A stretch of DNA of 64,000 bases from Atopobium sp. oral taxon 416 (GTDB lineage: Bacteria; Actinomycetota; Coriobacteriia; Coriobacteriales; Atopobiaceae). The notes below the pieces were generated by a model. That model saw nothing but the letters and a program-made list of their open reading frames with translations, had not been told where the DNA came from and ran no database searches. The translations under genes and the position numbers were made by a program. Location: positions 1,426,001 to 1,490,000 of the forward strand of contig NZ_CP072380.1 of assembly GCF_018128285.1 (NCBI RefSeq), written 5' to 3'. Positions 37,162 through 46,253 of the stretch are shown in pieces. Position 1 is the stretch's first letter, and each line of letters begins with the position of its first letter.

Positions 37162-38928
37162 ATGAAGATTCTGTACAACGACGGCCATGTAGCAGACTGC
37201 CCCAAAGACCAAGAGCTGCAGGTAATCCGTCACTCGGCGGCACACATTATGGCTCAGGCTATCAGCCACCTCTATCCGGGGACTGACTTCGCCTTCGGTC
37301 CCGCGACCGACAACGGTTTCTACTACGATATCGAGCTTCCTAAGGGGGAGAAGATCACCGAGGAGGACTTCCCCAAGATCGAAGACGAGATGAAGAAGAT
37401 CACGAAGGAGAATCTCAAATTTGAGGTCTTTGAGCTCCCGCGTGAAGAAGCCATCAAGTATATGCAGGACCGCCACGAGAAGTACAAGGTCGAGCACATC
37501 CACGACCTGCCCGAGGATGCCCGTATCACCTTCTACAAGCAGGGCGACTACGTCGATATGTGCGTTGGTCCTCACATCACCTATACCAAGGCACTCAAGG
37601 CCTTTAAGCTCACCGGCGTCTCCGGCGCCTACTGGGGGGGTGACAAGAACAACAAGATGCTCACCCGTATCAACGGGATCGCCTTCCCGACCAAGGAGGA
37701 GCTTGAGGACTACCTGGAGCTGCGCCGCCAGGCAGCGCTTCGCGACCACCGCAAGATCGGTCAGGAGATGGGGATCTTCATGATGTCAGAGGCGGGCCCT
37801 GGCTTTCCGTTCTGGCTGCCCAACGGCATGAGGATCAAGAATGCCCTGACGCAGTATTGGCAGGACATGCAGGACAAGTACGGCTATGAGCAGGTACAGA
37901 CCCCGCTGATCCTCTCCCGTAAGCTCTGGGAGACCTCCGGTCACTGGGAGCACTATAAAGAGAATATGTATACGATCAAGATCGATGGTGAGGACTTTGC
38001 AATCAAGCCGATGAACTGTCCGGGTGCCTGCCTCATCTATAAGAGCCGTCCGCGCTCTTACCGCGATCTACCGCTGAAGCTCGCTGAGGCCGGCCTCGAT
38101 CACCGCCATGAGCTCAAAGGCACCCTGCACGGCCTCTTCCGTGTCCGTGAGTTCACGCAGGATGACGCACACCTCTTTATCCGTCCTGACCAGATCACTG
38201 AGCAGGTGATCGACGTCACACACCTGATCACTGCGTACTACGCGCAGTTTGGCTTCCCATACCGTGTTGAGCTCTCCACCCGTCCGGAGAACTCTATGGG
38301 TTCCGATGAGGATTGGGAGGGTGCAGAGAAAGGCCTGCGCGACGCTCTTGAGGCCATGCACCTCGACTACAAGGTCAACCCGGGCGACGGCGCCTTCTAT
38401 GGCCCCAAGATCGATTTCCACCTGCAGGATTGCCTTGGCCGTGAGTGGCAGTGCGGCACCATTCAGCTTGACTTCCAGCTTCCGCATAACTTCCATCTTG
38501 AGTACACCGACAAGGATGGCTCCAAGAAGCAGCCGATCATGATCCACCGCGCTGGCTTCGGCTCCTTTGAGCGCTTCATCGGTATGCTGATCGAGCAGTA
38601 CGCCGGCAAGTTCCCGACCTGGCTCTCACCGCTGCAGGTCAAGATCCTCCCGGTTTCCGAGAAGTACCGTGATTACGCACACGAGGTGGAGGAGAAGCTG
38701 CGTGAGTACAAGATCCGCGTCAAGGTCGACGACCGTGATGAGAAGATCGGCTACAAGATCCGTGAGGCCCGCTCCATCGACCGTGTCCCGTATATGCTGA
38801 TCCTAGGCGAGAAGGAGGAGCAGGCGCACAACATCTCCGTGCGTGACCGCTCTAACAAGACCGTCGCTCGTGAGCTCGATGACTTTATTGCTGACATCAC
38901 TGAGGAGATCAAAGAGCGCCGCGGATAG
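37162..38928 (+). CDS. thrS: Threonyl-tRNA synthetase lacking the TGS domain
   Basis: Class II synthetase charging tRNA-Thr. The 588-residue product begins with a short MKILYNDGHVADCPKDQELQ segment and enters the N2 editing domain at VIRHSAAHIMAQAIS, with the editing Cys region YVDMCVGPHI. The catalytic core contains the zinc Cys in MNCPGACLIY, motif 2 FRVREFTQDDAHLF and motif 3 HRAGFGSFERFIGML. The anticodon-binding domain closes it (VKILPVSEKYRDYAHEVE). E. coli ThrRS (642) has an extra N-terminal TGS domain which is not seen here. ATG 37162 follows AGGAGAG. Preceded by a terminator hairpin and a possible leader peptide. Confidence 0.96.
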   Translation: MKILYNDGHVADCPKDQELQVIRHSAAHIMAQAISHLYPGTDFAFGPATDNGFYYDIELPKGEKITEEDFPKIEDEMKKITKENLKFEVFELPREEAIKYMQDRHEKYKVEHIHDLPEDARITFYKQGDYVDMCVGPHITYTKALKAFKLTGVSGAYWGGDKNNKMLTRINGIAFPTKEELEDYLELRRQAALRDHRKIGQEMGIFMMSEAGPGFPFWLPNGMRIKNALTQYWQDMQDKYGYEQVQTPLILSRKLWETSGHWEHYKENMYTIKIDGEDFAIKPMNCPGACLIYKSRPRSYRDLPLKLAEAGLDHRHELKGTLHGLFRVREFTQDDAHLFIRPDQITEQVIDVTHLITAYYAQFGFPYRVELSTRPENSMGSDEDWEGAEKGLRDALEAMHLDYKVNPGDGAFYGPKIDFHLQDCLGREWQCGTIQLDFQLPHNFHLEYTDKDGSKKQPIMIHRAGFGSFERFIGMLIEQYAGKFPTWLSPLQVKILPVSEKYRDYAHEVEEKLREYKIRVKVDDRDEKIGYKIREARSIDRVPYMLILGEKEEQAHNISVRDRSNKTVARELDDFIADITEEIKERRG

Positions 38929-38956
38929 CTCTAAAGCCCAAAGCGACTAACAAAAT

Positions 38957-38992
38957 GGGGAATGGTGCATAAGCGCCATTTCCCCTACTTTT
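38957..38992. terminator. Hairpin between convergent thrS and the LOTUS-like gene
   Basis: GGGGAATGGTGC (38957-38968) pairs with GCGCCATTTCCCC (38973-38985) with one bulge, followed by TACTTTT. It can act for thrS (plus) and perhaps also for the minus-strand gene ending at 39016. Confidence 0.65.
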
Positions 38993-39015
38993 AGGATTTG
39001 ATTGACTGTTCCCAG

Positions 39016-41295
39016 TCACTTGAGCCAGGCGGGAAGCTCTGGGTTGACGATGCGGCCCAGGCAGGCTGCTTCAGGAAGGCTGACGATACCCGTTGCCTGA
39101 TAGGTGGTGCTGCCCTTCTTCTCGATGTGGACACAGGTGGCAACTTTCGTGTTGTCTTCCAAAGATACCGGCAGGAGCATCTCAACCGTGTTGGCGATCG
39201 GGTCGTAGACCGGAAGTACGAGACGGTAGTTCCGCTTTGCACGGTGCCAGCTCTTCTTCATCGGGTCTGCCAATGCATCACGGAGCTGGTTGAAGACATC
39301 CGGCGTGTCACAGATATACTCTCTGACTGTCTGAACATCCTGGGCACGCTGTTGTCCTGAGATACCTGCGGCGCAGGATTCCTCAAGCGCCAGACTTACT
39401 TTTTCATCCCTGAGGAAGGGTGCGACAAAGTCCTGAGGGAGTCTGTCAAGCTCTGCTAACAGCAACGTGCGGTAGTTGACCGTGAGATGTGCATCCGAAC
39501 GAGGCTGGACCTCCTCAATGGCTCTGAGGTAGGAAGCCTGCTCGGGGAGGGGATTGAGGGTACGTACGAACTTCTTGCCGAGCTCGCCTTCATCTGCCGT
39601 GCAGAAGCCGCTCAGCTGGTAAGGGTCGGGCCCTGCGCCGCCTGCCGTGAAGCAGGCATAGATCGGCTCTTCCTGATCAGTCACCAAGCCGGTATTGAAG
39701 GCGGCAAAGTCGTGGTCAGGGTTCTCCAAGACCTTGTGCTCTGCCATCAGGCGGACAAAGGTTGTGGTGAGGTATTCCCGGAGCATCGGATAAACCGTGT
39801 CAGGCGTTTTGAGCGCAGTGGCATACCAGCTCTCATCCTCTGCCATATCTGAGAGGTTGCTGAGCATCGTGTCCCAGCCTTCAAAGGAGGCAAACTCAGT
39901 GAATCGCTGTTGTGGGCTCTTCGCGTGGGGATTGGGGGTGGTCTGCAAGGCTGTCCAGGCTCCCTGGTTGGACTCAGGCATCCCTTCGAGGCCGAAGTCC
40001 TGCTTGAGCGGATGAGTTCCGTCGTTTCCGTCCACCAAAGCCAGGTACCAATGCTTTCCGGAGATTGGCTGCACGCTCCTCTGGATCGTGAGGCGGATCT
40101 GGGTTGTCCCGTCCTCGTGGAGGAAGCGGAGCGGGAAGCTAACGCGGCTCCGGGTTCCCTCTATTGTCCCTGCGGCGCGTGCCGCCTGCCAGTCCTCCTC
40201 GAGGACCTGCAACAGATTGCAGTCGATCGGCATCAGCTGGCTCACCATGTTCAGTAATTCGTCCTTGCAGTGGACGCCCCGCAGAAATGACGTGGGGAGA
40301 CTGGAAGATACCCGAGGCTCAGCCGTGGTGGGGGCTTTCTCAATACGTTTCTGTTCCTTCAGATCCTGCTCTTTGAGGGAATGAGAAGTCGGCGCTTTGT
40401 GCACTATATAGTCAGGTACCTCAGCGGGCAGCGCGTCCTTGCCTTCCTCTGATGCTTCCTCCTGGCTCTCAGCAGGTCCTTCCTCCGGTTTCTTCTGAGA
40501 TTCCGAAGGCATAGCAAGGATCTCGTCGAGGGTAAAGACACGATCCTTGCCGAGCTTCTGCGTCTGGGAAGTCTCCTCCTCTTTTTCCTTGTCGGCGGCC
40601 TCAGCCTTAACCGGCTCAGATTTAGCCTCTGGTTCCGGTTTGGGTTCAGGTTCTTGCTCCGATTGCTCGCTTGCTTCAGTGGCAGGCTCTGACTGAGGTT
40701 TCGTTATCTCAGCGGTTACCTGTACACCCTCAACCTCAGCAGTCTCTGCAGCAGGAGCCTCCGGGGCTTCTGACTTCGGCTCAGTTTCTTGGGGTTCTGG
40801 TTCGGTCGGCTGGGATTCTTCTGACTGCTGGGGGATTTCGGCTTTTGTCTCTGGCTGCTTTGACGCTTCAGCCTTAGCTGGTTTTGGCTGCTCCTCAAGT
40901 TTTGCTTCGGATTTCTTCTCAGCCGTCTTCTTCTGACGGGCTTGCTTCGGCTTCTGCGGTTTGAGGATGGCGGCCTTCCGGTGTTTCCAGGGCTTGCCCC
41001 CGCCCTTAGCTGGGGTGGAGTCAGACTGAGCCTGTGCCAAGGCGTCGTCGAAGCGTTGGTCTTGCACCAACGTCGCATAGGAGCGGTTCCCCTTGAAATC
41101 GGTGAGGTTGATAATGTCGGAACAGGCTTCGAGGAGCGCTCTGAAATCATCGAAGCCTAAGTCTTCCGGGAAGATATTGTCCTCTTTGAAGAGCTCTTCT
41201 ATCTTGGGTAGGAATACCTGTTTCCCTATCCCGTAGTGGGTGGCAATAAGCTGGTAGAAGTACAGCTTATTTTCCTCGCTGAGTTTACGTGCCAT
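39016..41295 (-). CDS. LOTUS(OST-HTH)-like / acidic linker / DUF3825-like protein
   Basis: 759 residues. Residues 1-85 form a small helical domain (LYFYQLIATHYGIGKQVFLP, FPEDLGFDDFRALLEACSDI) resembling a LOTUS/OST-HTH RNA-binding fold. Residues 95-325 are a Lys/Ala/Glu/Pro/Gln-rich low-complexity linker. Residues 330-440 form a globular domain containing a patch of sheet (RLTIQRSVQPISGKHWYLAL). Residues 465-759 match the pattern I recall for DUF3825 (FASFEGWDTMLSNLSDMAED, FAAFNTGLVTDQEEPIYACF). ATG 41295 is used because AAGGA lies eight bases upstream; ATG 41304 would touch it. A cytosolic RNA- or nucleoprotein-associated role is plausible but not shown. Stands alone, convergent with thrS. 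Confidence 0.72.
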   Translation of the reverse strand: MARKLSEENKLYFYQLIATHYGIGKQVFLPKIEELFKEDNIFPEDLGFDDFRALLEACSDIINLTDFKGNRSYATLVQDQRFDDALAQAQSDSTPAKGGGKPWKHRKAAILKPQKPKQARQKKTAEKKSEAKLEEQPKPAKAEASKQPETKAEIPQQSEESQPTEPEPQETEPKSEAPEAPAAETAEVEGVQVTAEITKPQSEPATEASEQSEQEPEPKPEPEAKSEPVKAEAADKEKEEETSQTQKLGKDRVFTLDEILAMPSESQKKPEEGPAESQEEASEEGKDALPAEVPDYIVHKAPTSHSLKEQDLKEQKRIEKAPTTAEPRVSSSLPTSFLRGVHCKDELLNMVSQLMPIDCNLLQVLEEDWQAARAAGTIEGTRSRVSFPLRFLHEDGTTQIRLTIQRSVQPISGKHWYLALVDGNDGTHPLKQDFGLEGMPESNQGAWTALQTTPNPHAKSPQQRFTEFASFEGWDTMLSNLSDMAEDESWYATALKTPDTVYPMLREYLTTTFVRLMAEHKVLENPDHDFAAFNTGLVTDQEEPIYACFTAGGAGPDPYQLSGFCTADEGELGKKFVRTLNPLPEQASYLRAIEEVQPRSDAHLTVNYRTLLLAELDRLPQDFVAPFLRDEKVSLALEESCAAGISGQQRAQDVQTVREYICDTPDVFNQLRDALADPMKKSWHRAKRNYRLVLPVYDPIANTVEMLLPVSLEDNTKVATCVHIEKKGSTTYQATGIVSLPEAACLGRIVNPELPAWLK

Positions 41296-41715
41296 AGATA
41301 TCATCCTTCAAGATACGTATCTAGCTGCTATATGTATTTCTTGTATACCTATCAATAAACAAACTACCCAATCACACCCCTAAATGTGGTGGGATCCATA
41401 AAAGACTTTGTGAAAAGAAAACAAGCTGTAATGCCTGCACATTGTGTTATAGGGCACAGGTCAGCAGCTCGGAGTACTTCGGATAGTTATTTAATGATCT
41501 AGAGCTATGGCGCGTACGGTGCCTGGCGCGTATTTGCGTCTCGCCGTAGGTGCCCTCCCTATTGTTTCATGGCACCTGATCCGTATCTCAGAGCACTTTC
41601 ACTACACCGCTGTTTCTCCACAATTGCTGCGTTGATCGCTTGACCCCACAGTTACTGAAGGCTTTACCGTTTTCACCTGAAGGGAAAAGAAAACCGCATG
41701 TCTGGAGGGGTATCC
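41296..41715. other. Intergenic stretch without recognised gene
   Basis: 420 bases between two divergent starts. AGGTGCC ... GGCACCT (41552-41575 area) could form a weak hairpin. No tRNA, riboswitch or convincing promoter pair was recognised. It presumably carries the promoters of both flanking genes. Confidence 0.4.
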
Positions 41716-43440
41716 ATGAACCTTGAGAAGATGCTAGAGCTGCTGTCCATCGGCTCCTACACCTTGAAGAATCGCTTTGTCGTCGCTGCAATGGTCACCA
41801 GTATGTGCGATGAGCAAGGGTATGCGACAGATCGCTACATCGCCTACCGCGAGGCAAAGGCCAAGGGCAGCTATGGTCCCAGTATCGCTGAGGACTATGT
41901 GGTCAATGCCCATGCAGGCGGCTACCAGAACGTGGCGCGCATCTACGATGAGTCCATGATCCCCGGCCACCATCGTCTGACCGATGCGGTACACAAGTAC
42001 GGCGCCAGGATCTTTGCACAGATTTACCATGCTGGCCGTCAGACCAACAGCAAGGTCAACGGTGGGGTGCCGGTCAAGAGTGCCTCCCATTTTGCTTACA
42101 CCTGGAACCGCCAGATGCTTGAGGAGCCCACCAAGGAGGCGATCAAGGGCATCGTGCACGAACGTCGACGTCACTGCGAAGAACGTGAAGACCGACAGCT
42201 TCGACGGCGTGGAGATCCACGTTAGCAACGGCTACCTGATCGCAGGCTTCCTTCTTCCAGAACAAGCGCACCGACGAGTACAGTGGCTGCTTTCAGAACC
42301 GCTGCCGCTTTTTGAAGGAAGTCTACGACAAGGTCTGCAAGAACATCGGTCCGGATTTCCCAATCATAGCCGCTTCTCCGCGGTTGTGGACAGCGTGGAC
42401 GGCGGAGGCATTGCAGAGTCTTGTATGCTTGCTAAAACCTTAGAGGGGTGGGTCATCGACGCAATCAACTGCTCCAACGGCGTGTATGGCTCCTACAACC
42501 GGGCGCAGGTGTCCACCCTTTATGCCGGCATGCCTGGACCTCCAAGTTTGCCGCAGAGCTCAAGTAGGTCGTCCACATCCCGGCCATATCTTCCAATAGT
42601 ATCGATGACCCGCTGATGGCAGAGTCTCTGGTTGAGTGCGGTATGTGCGACTCTGCCGGTATGACCCACTGTTCTTTGGCTGCCCTGAATATGCCACGTA
42701 AGGGTATGGAAGGCCGCTTCGATGAGATTCGTCCGTGCGCTGCGTGCAGGGTTGCACCGGCCCCATCATCAAGCAGATCCCGATGTACTGCGCCATCAAC
42801 CCAGAATTCGGTCACGAGCATGAGTACACCTTCGCAGATAAGCCTCAAAAGAAGCGTGTCCTCATTATCGGCGGTGGCTCGGACGGCATGGAGGCTGCGG
42901 TGGTAGCTGTGCGCCGCGGCCACGATGTGACGCTGTGGGACAAGAACCAAAAACTCGGCGGTGAACTCTTGGCTGCTATCTCCCTCCCGGGCAAGGGTGA
43001 GTTCGCGACTTTTGCCGCCTGCCTTACGACCAGATGGATCTCTTAGGGGTCCACGCTGAGCTCGGCCATGAGGCAACGGCGGAGGAAATCCGCAACTTCG
43101 GCGCCGACAAAGTCATTATCGCGACCGGGTCGATGCTGAACTGTCTGAAGAGCGTCTTGGGTATCAATCGTCCGAACCTCGTCTTCGCGCGTGATGCTCT
43201 TATGGGCAACACCTAGGGCGAAGGCAATATCGTCGTCGCCTGCGCGCAGGGCGCCTTTTGCGAGCACGCCGCGCCCCCCATAATGAACTCCGATCAGGGG
43301 TCGGCCTTTGGCTCCAACGCCTACGTCTCGCTTCTCGTCTCCAACCACGTGACACAGAGCATGGACGGTCGCGCCTCACCAGTCGCTGAGCTGCGACACG
43401 CCGTAAAGCTGGTACTACACGGAAATCAACTAGAGGGTGG
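41716..43440 (+). pseudogene. Broken NADH:flavin oxidoreductase / enoate reductase (OYE-2,4-dienoyl-CoA reductase type)
   Basis: Starts cleanly at ATG 41716 after GGAGGGG (41704-41710) with MNLEKMLELLSIGSYTLKNR and runs to about residue 150 (YGARIFAQIYHAGRQTNSK, the FMN-domain motif). It then breaks at about 42170 and continues in other frames: SFDGVEIHVSNGYLIAGFL, then CAACRV/CVQGCTG (the Cys-rich iron-sulphur site) and a Rossmann segment KKRVLIIGGGSDGMEAAVVA (42850). DKVIIATGSMLNCLKS and a stop in the GNT* position (43216) follow. The parent was a ~640-residue BaiCD/2-enoate-reductase-like enzyme. At least five frame breaks or stops make it inactive. Confidence 0.75.
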
Positions 43441-43448
43441 CGCAGGAG

Positions 43449-44245
43449 GATGCAGGAGGGCTAGGATGGGGACACCATCGGACGCGAGCTCGGCAGCAAG
43501 AGCCAATCCGTATCGAACAGACTCAGCCAGTTCATTGCAAAGGCAACCGATGGCTTCTTCGCGCAAGTTCCCCGTTTGATGCGGATACATGCATTGCCAT
43601 CCTCGGCTCCATGCACTTGAGGGACGCTTGGATTGATGTCTTCGGTTCTGAAAAGGAACGATTATTTGAGTGTGGTGACGGAATCACTGTGATGATGCCC
43701 TTTATGGTTGGATCAGGACAATACGATCTGTTCGAATAGGATGGAGCCATCACGCTGGGGAAGCGACTGACCTCAAGGGCACAGATGGCGACTGCAATGC
43801 CAAAGGAACACTGTCGCTTGAAGACTACATCACAAGTGGACAAGCCTGGGCTGATCTTACAGCGTATGTATCGGGCACCTTCTCTGTTCAACGGGGCAGA
43901 TGCAAAGTCTATATGCCGCCTATGAGCATCACTACGGAAGGTGTTGATCTCAACGAACTCCTGCAGCATCTGGGAATCGAGAACGTCTTTGAGAACTCAC
44001 AGGACTGTGATCCGTTAGTAAAGGATGCAGTTGGTATCTCACAGGTGATTCAGAGTATTCGGCTCGATGTAGGAAAGAAGGGGATTGAGGGTGCTTCGTA
44101 TATGGCGATGACGTAGGTTGCGGGATTCCTTCATGGTTTATGAATCCATCTCGAGAAATCGTGTTCGATAGACCGTTTATCGTTTCGATCTTCTCGTCTA
44201 ACAGGCTTCCGCTCTTTGTCGGTTACTATGTGAAGCAGAAAAGGT
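43449..44245 (+). pseudogene. Decayed bacterial serpin gene
   Basis: Plus-strand pieces in shifted frames follow the order of a serpin: SNRLSQFIAKATDGFFAQVP (43520 area; the 'T.G.I' helix), then AILGSMHLRDAWIDVFGSEK and ERLFECGDGITVMMPFM (sheet A 'NAIYFKGxW...F...MM'). After a stop, VYMPPMSITTEGVDLNELLQ and HLGIENVFEN ('dL...L..LGI..aF') follow. SIRLDVGKKGIEGASYMAMT is in place of the hinge 'EVDEKGTEAAAAT', and after another stop SIDRPFIVSIFSSNRLPLFV is the C-terminal 'aDrPFlf.I...lFmG' motif. Stops at 43740 and 44116 and several frameshifts show it is dead. Serpins inhibit serine proteases; intact ones occur in some gut bacteria. Confidence 0.65.
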
Positions 44246-44319
44246 CCAATCATGTAACAATGGCTAATGAGTATACCTACCGAAGCTCTCCTATCAGTTC
44301 CACATGAGAGGACACCCAT

Positions 44320-45216
44320 ATGAGCAAGAAACAGGACATCGATAAACCGACTGGCGAAGACATGGTCGACCTCCTCGTCGCGGCGGGGATTGACCCTGAT
44401 GAAATTGCCGATGCCTTCGGAGAAGAAGGGATTGGGGATTGGGACGAGGAAGAAGAGGATGAGGATTATCTGGATGAGATCGATACCGATAAAATGATCC
44501 GGGCGATCAGCACGACAGCCCTGAGGGAAGGCCCAGATGATTTCTGTGAGTTCGTGTCCGCAAACTTCGATGAAATTGTCGAAGGCAATAAGATGGATGA
44601 GCGTGTCGGCGACATCCTCCTCATCGGGTACAAAATTGGGTTAGCCCAGGAAAACGGACGCTCTGCCAACGATCTAGGCGTTCTGTTTTACATGGGTCAA
44701 ATCTTTAAGCAGGATTACAAACAGGCGACCAGGCTCTACAAGAAAGCCTACAGGTGGGGACACTATCAGGGGCTCATCAATCTGGGCTACGTCTATGAAT
44801 ACGGTCGAACCGGCGAGAAAGACTATGCAAAAGCCTATCAGTGTTACTCGGTTGCTGCGGCGCTGACCGAAAACTATGAGGCCATCTATAAGCTCGGTGA
44901 CGTCTATGCCCGAGGCTATCTCGGCAAACCGGATATGGATACGGCCATGGAGCTCTGGGAGAAGAGCTATGACATTGCACAGAGGCCACCCCAGACCGCA
45001 CAGCCTGCGTTCCGTATAGCGCAGCAGTATTTGAAACCGGGCAAGTACTTTGACCCAGAATTCGATCCGCTCCACGCGCTGCGGCTCTTCCAGGAAGCTG
45101 AGACCGGTCTGCGCATCAGTGTCGCTCTTGGGCACCCGTACTATAAGGAACGTCTGCAAGAGGCTATCGAGGGACAACGGCAGGCACGCAAGGTGCTCGA
45201 CAGCACGTCAAAATAG
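44320..45216 (+). CDS. Sel1-like repeat (TPR) protein
   Basis: 298 residues. The first ~50 are acidic (DEEEEDEDYLDEIDTDK). From about residue 115, Sel1-type repeats follow: ANDLGVLFYMGQIFKQDYKQ, GLINLGYVYEYGRTGEKDYA and AIYKLGDVYARGYLGKPDMD, each with the A/G-x-A/L-x-G pattern. No signal peptide is seen, so it is probably a cytosolic scaffold for protein-protein contacts. The partner is unknown. ATG 44320 sits six bases after GAGAGGAC. No operon neighbour is obvious; upstream are pseudogenes. Confidence 0.82.
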   Translation: MSKKQDIDKPTGEDMVDLLVAAGIDPDEIADAFGEEGIGDWDEEEEDEDYLDEIDTDKMIRAISTTALREGPDDFCEFVSANFDEIVEGNKMDERVGDILLIGYKIGLAQENGRSANDLGVLFYMGQIFKQDYKQATRLYKKAYRWGHYQGLINLGYVYEYGRTGEKDYAKAYQCYSVAAALTENYEAIYKLGDVYARGYLGKPDMDTAMELWEKSYDIAQRPPQTAQPAFRIAQQYLKPGKYFDPEFDPLHALRLFQEAETGLRISVALGHPYYKERLQEAIEGQRQARKVLDSTSK

Positions 45217-45315
45217 TTGTGATACTGGCATCAAACATGTGGCAATGATGAGTGTCATGAGGAAACAGGAGCTAAACGTTACTTGAAGAGAAGATAGGAC
45301 CGTTCGGCACAGCAT

Positions 45316-46113
45316 ATGGATGAGCAGAACAGTGAGCTGAATGACATAGCGCAGGCATGGTCAAAACGCATCGGGGCACGGGCTACCTGGTTTGTGGGCG
45401 CCGGCGCAATTCAGCAGCTCCATGAGATGTTAGGCGATAAGGGGATCTATATCGAAAGCCTCGGCGGCGTGCCGATCACGGTGACAGACATCAAGGCCGC
45501 GGCCCAGGAGAAGGATCCTGACGCCTGTCTCGTATGCGACAACACGCTCGCGACCTCATTTGGGTGCCCTGCTGCACAGCTGGGTGCCACCCTCACCATC
45601 GAGCCGCTCGATGCGGTTGTGAGTTGGCCGGGATGTGGCTTCTTTGCTGTCAGCATGGGGCGTGCACTCCCTGAGATTGTAAAGTCGTATCTTGCGTTTC
45701 TCGATCGTGAGGCGGCGCTACCCAAGCGGGTTGTGACAGATCTGAGCGCAGGGATAGATCGTTTTGATGAGCGGAGACAGGCGTGTTGGGACAACACCCA
45801 AGCGCTCGCCGCCTATCTGGTCTGCCATCCTAAAGTCCGAGAAGTCAGGTATCCGGGGATAAAGACGGATCCCAGTTTCCAGGTGGCCGCAACAACCTTG
45901 CAGCATGGATTCGGTCCATGTGTAGACTTTGTGATGGAACCGCCTGCGGTGCATAGCATCCACCGCATTCTGGCCAGCCCATCAAATAGTTGGTCTCCTT
46001 TAGGAATCGGTTTCAGAATCGACACTGTTCATGGGGATAAAACTTGGTTTCGACTCACCTGTGGACACGGAAAAATCGATGCGTTAATCGAGGTGCTCGA
46101 GCTGTTGAATTGA
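45316..46113 (+). CDS. Short Cys/Met-metabolism PLP-fold protein without the active lysine
   Basis: 265 residues resembling the C-terminal two-thirds of cystathionine gamma-synthase/methionine gamma-lyase enzymes. CLVCDNTLATSFGCPAAQLG (residues 71-90) matches the family's 'lvvDNTfatp....pl..GAD'. In family members a Ser-x-Thr-Lys with the PLP lysine follows about 25 residues later; here the segment reads EPLDAVVSWPGCGFF and no Lys occurs between residues 67 and 122. The N-terminal third is absent, and the C-terminal domain (RRQACWDNTQALAAYLVCHP, KVREVRYPGI) is recognisable. It is one open frame with no frameshift, so it is either a repurposed, non-PLP protein or an early pseudogene. The ribosome-binding site is weak. 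Confidence 0.6.
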   Translation: MDEQNSELNDIAQAWSKRIGARATWFVGAGAIQQLHEMLGDKGIYIESLGGVPITVTDIKAAAQEKDPDACLVCDNTLATSFGCPAAQLGATLTIEPLDAVVSWPGCGFFAVSMGRALPEIVKSYLAFLDREAALPKRVVTDLSAGIDRFDERRQACWDNTQALAAYLVCHPKVREVRYPGIKTDPSFQVAATTLQHGFGPCVDFVMEPPAVHSIHRILASPSNSWSPLGIGFRIDTVHGDKTWFRLTCGHGKIDALIEVLELLN

Positions 46114-46253
46114 CCATAGTTTTCTATACAATCGCAGGTCATCGGCCTACTTTCGCAAAATTATCTCCTGTTCCATATAGGTTTTTAGACATGTATCAGG
46201 TATGATAAACACGTCATGTGTACGTAAGTTCTAGCGGAAGCAGGAGGTAATAC

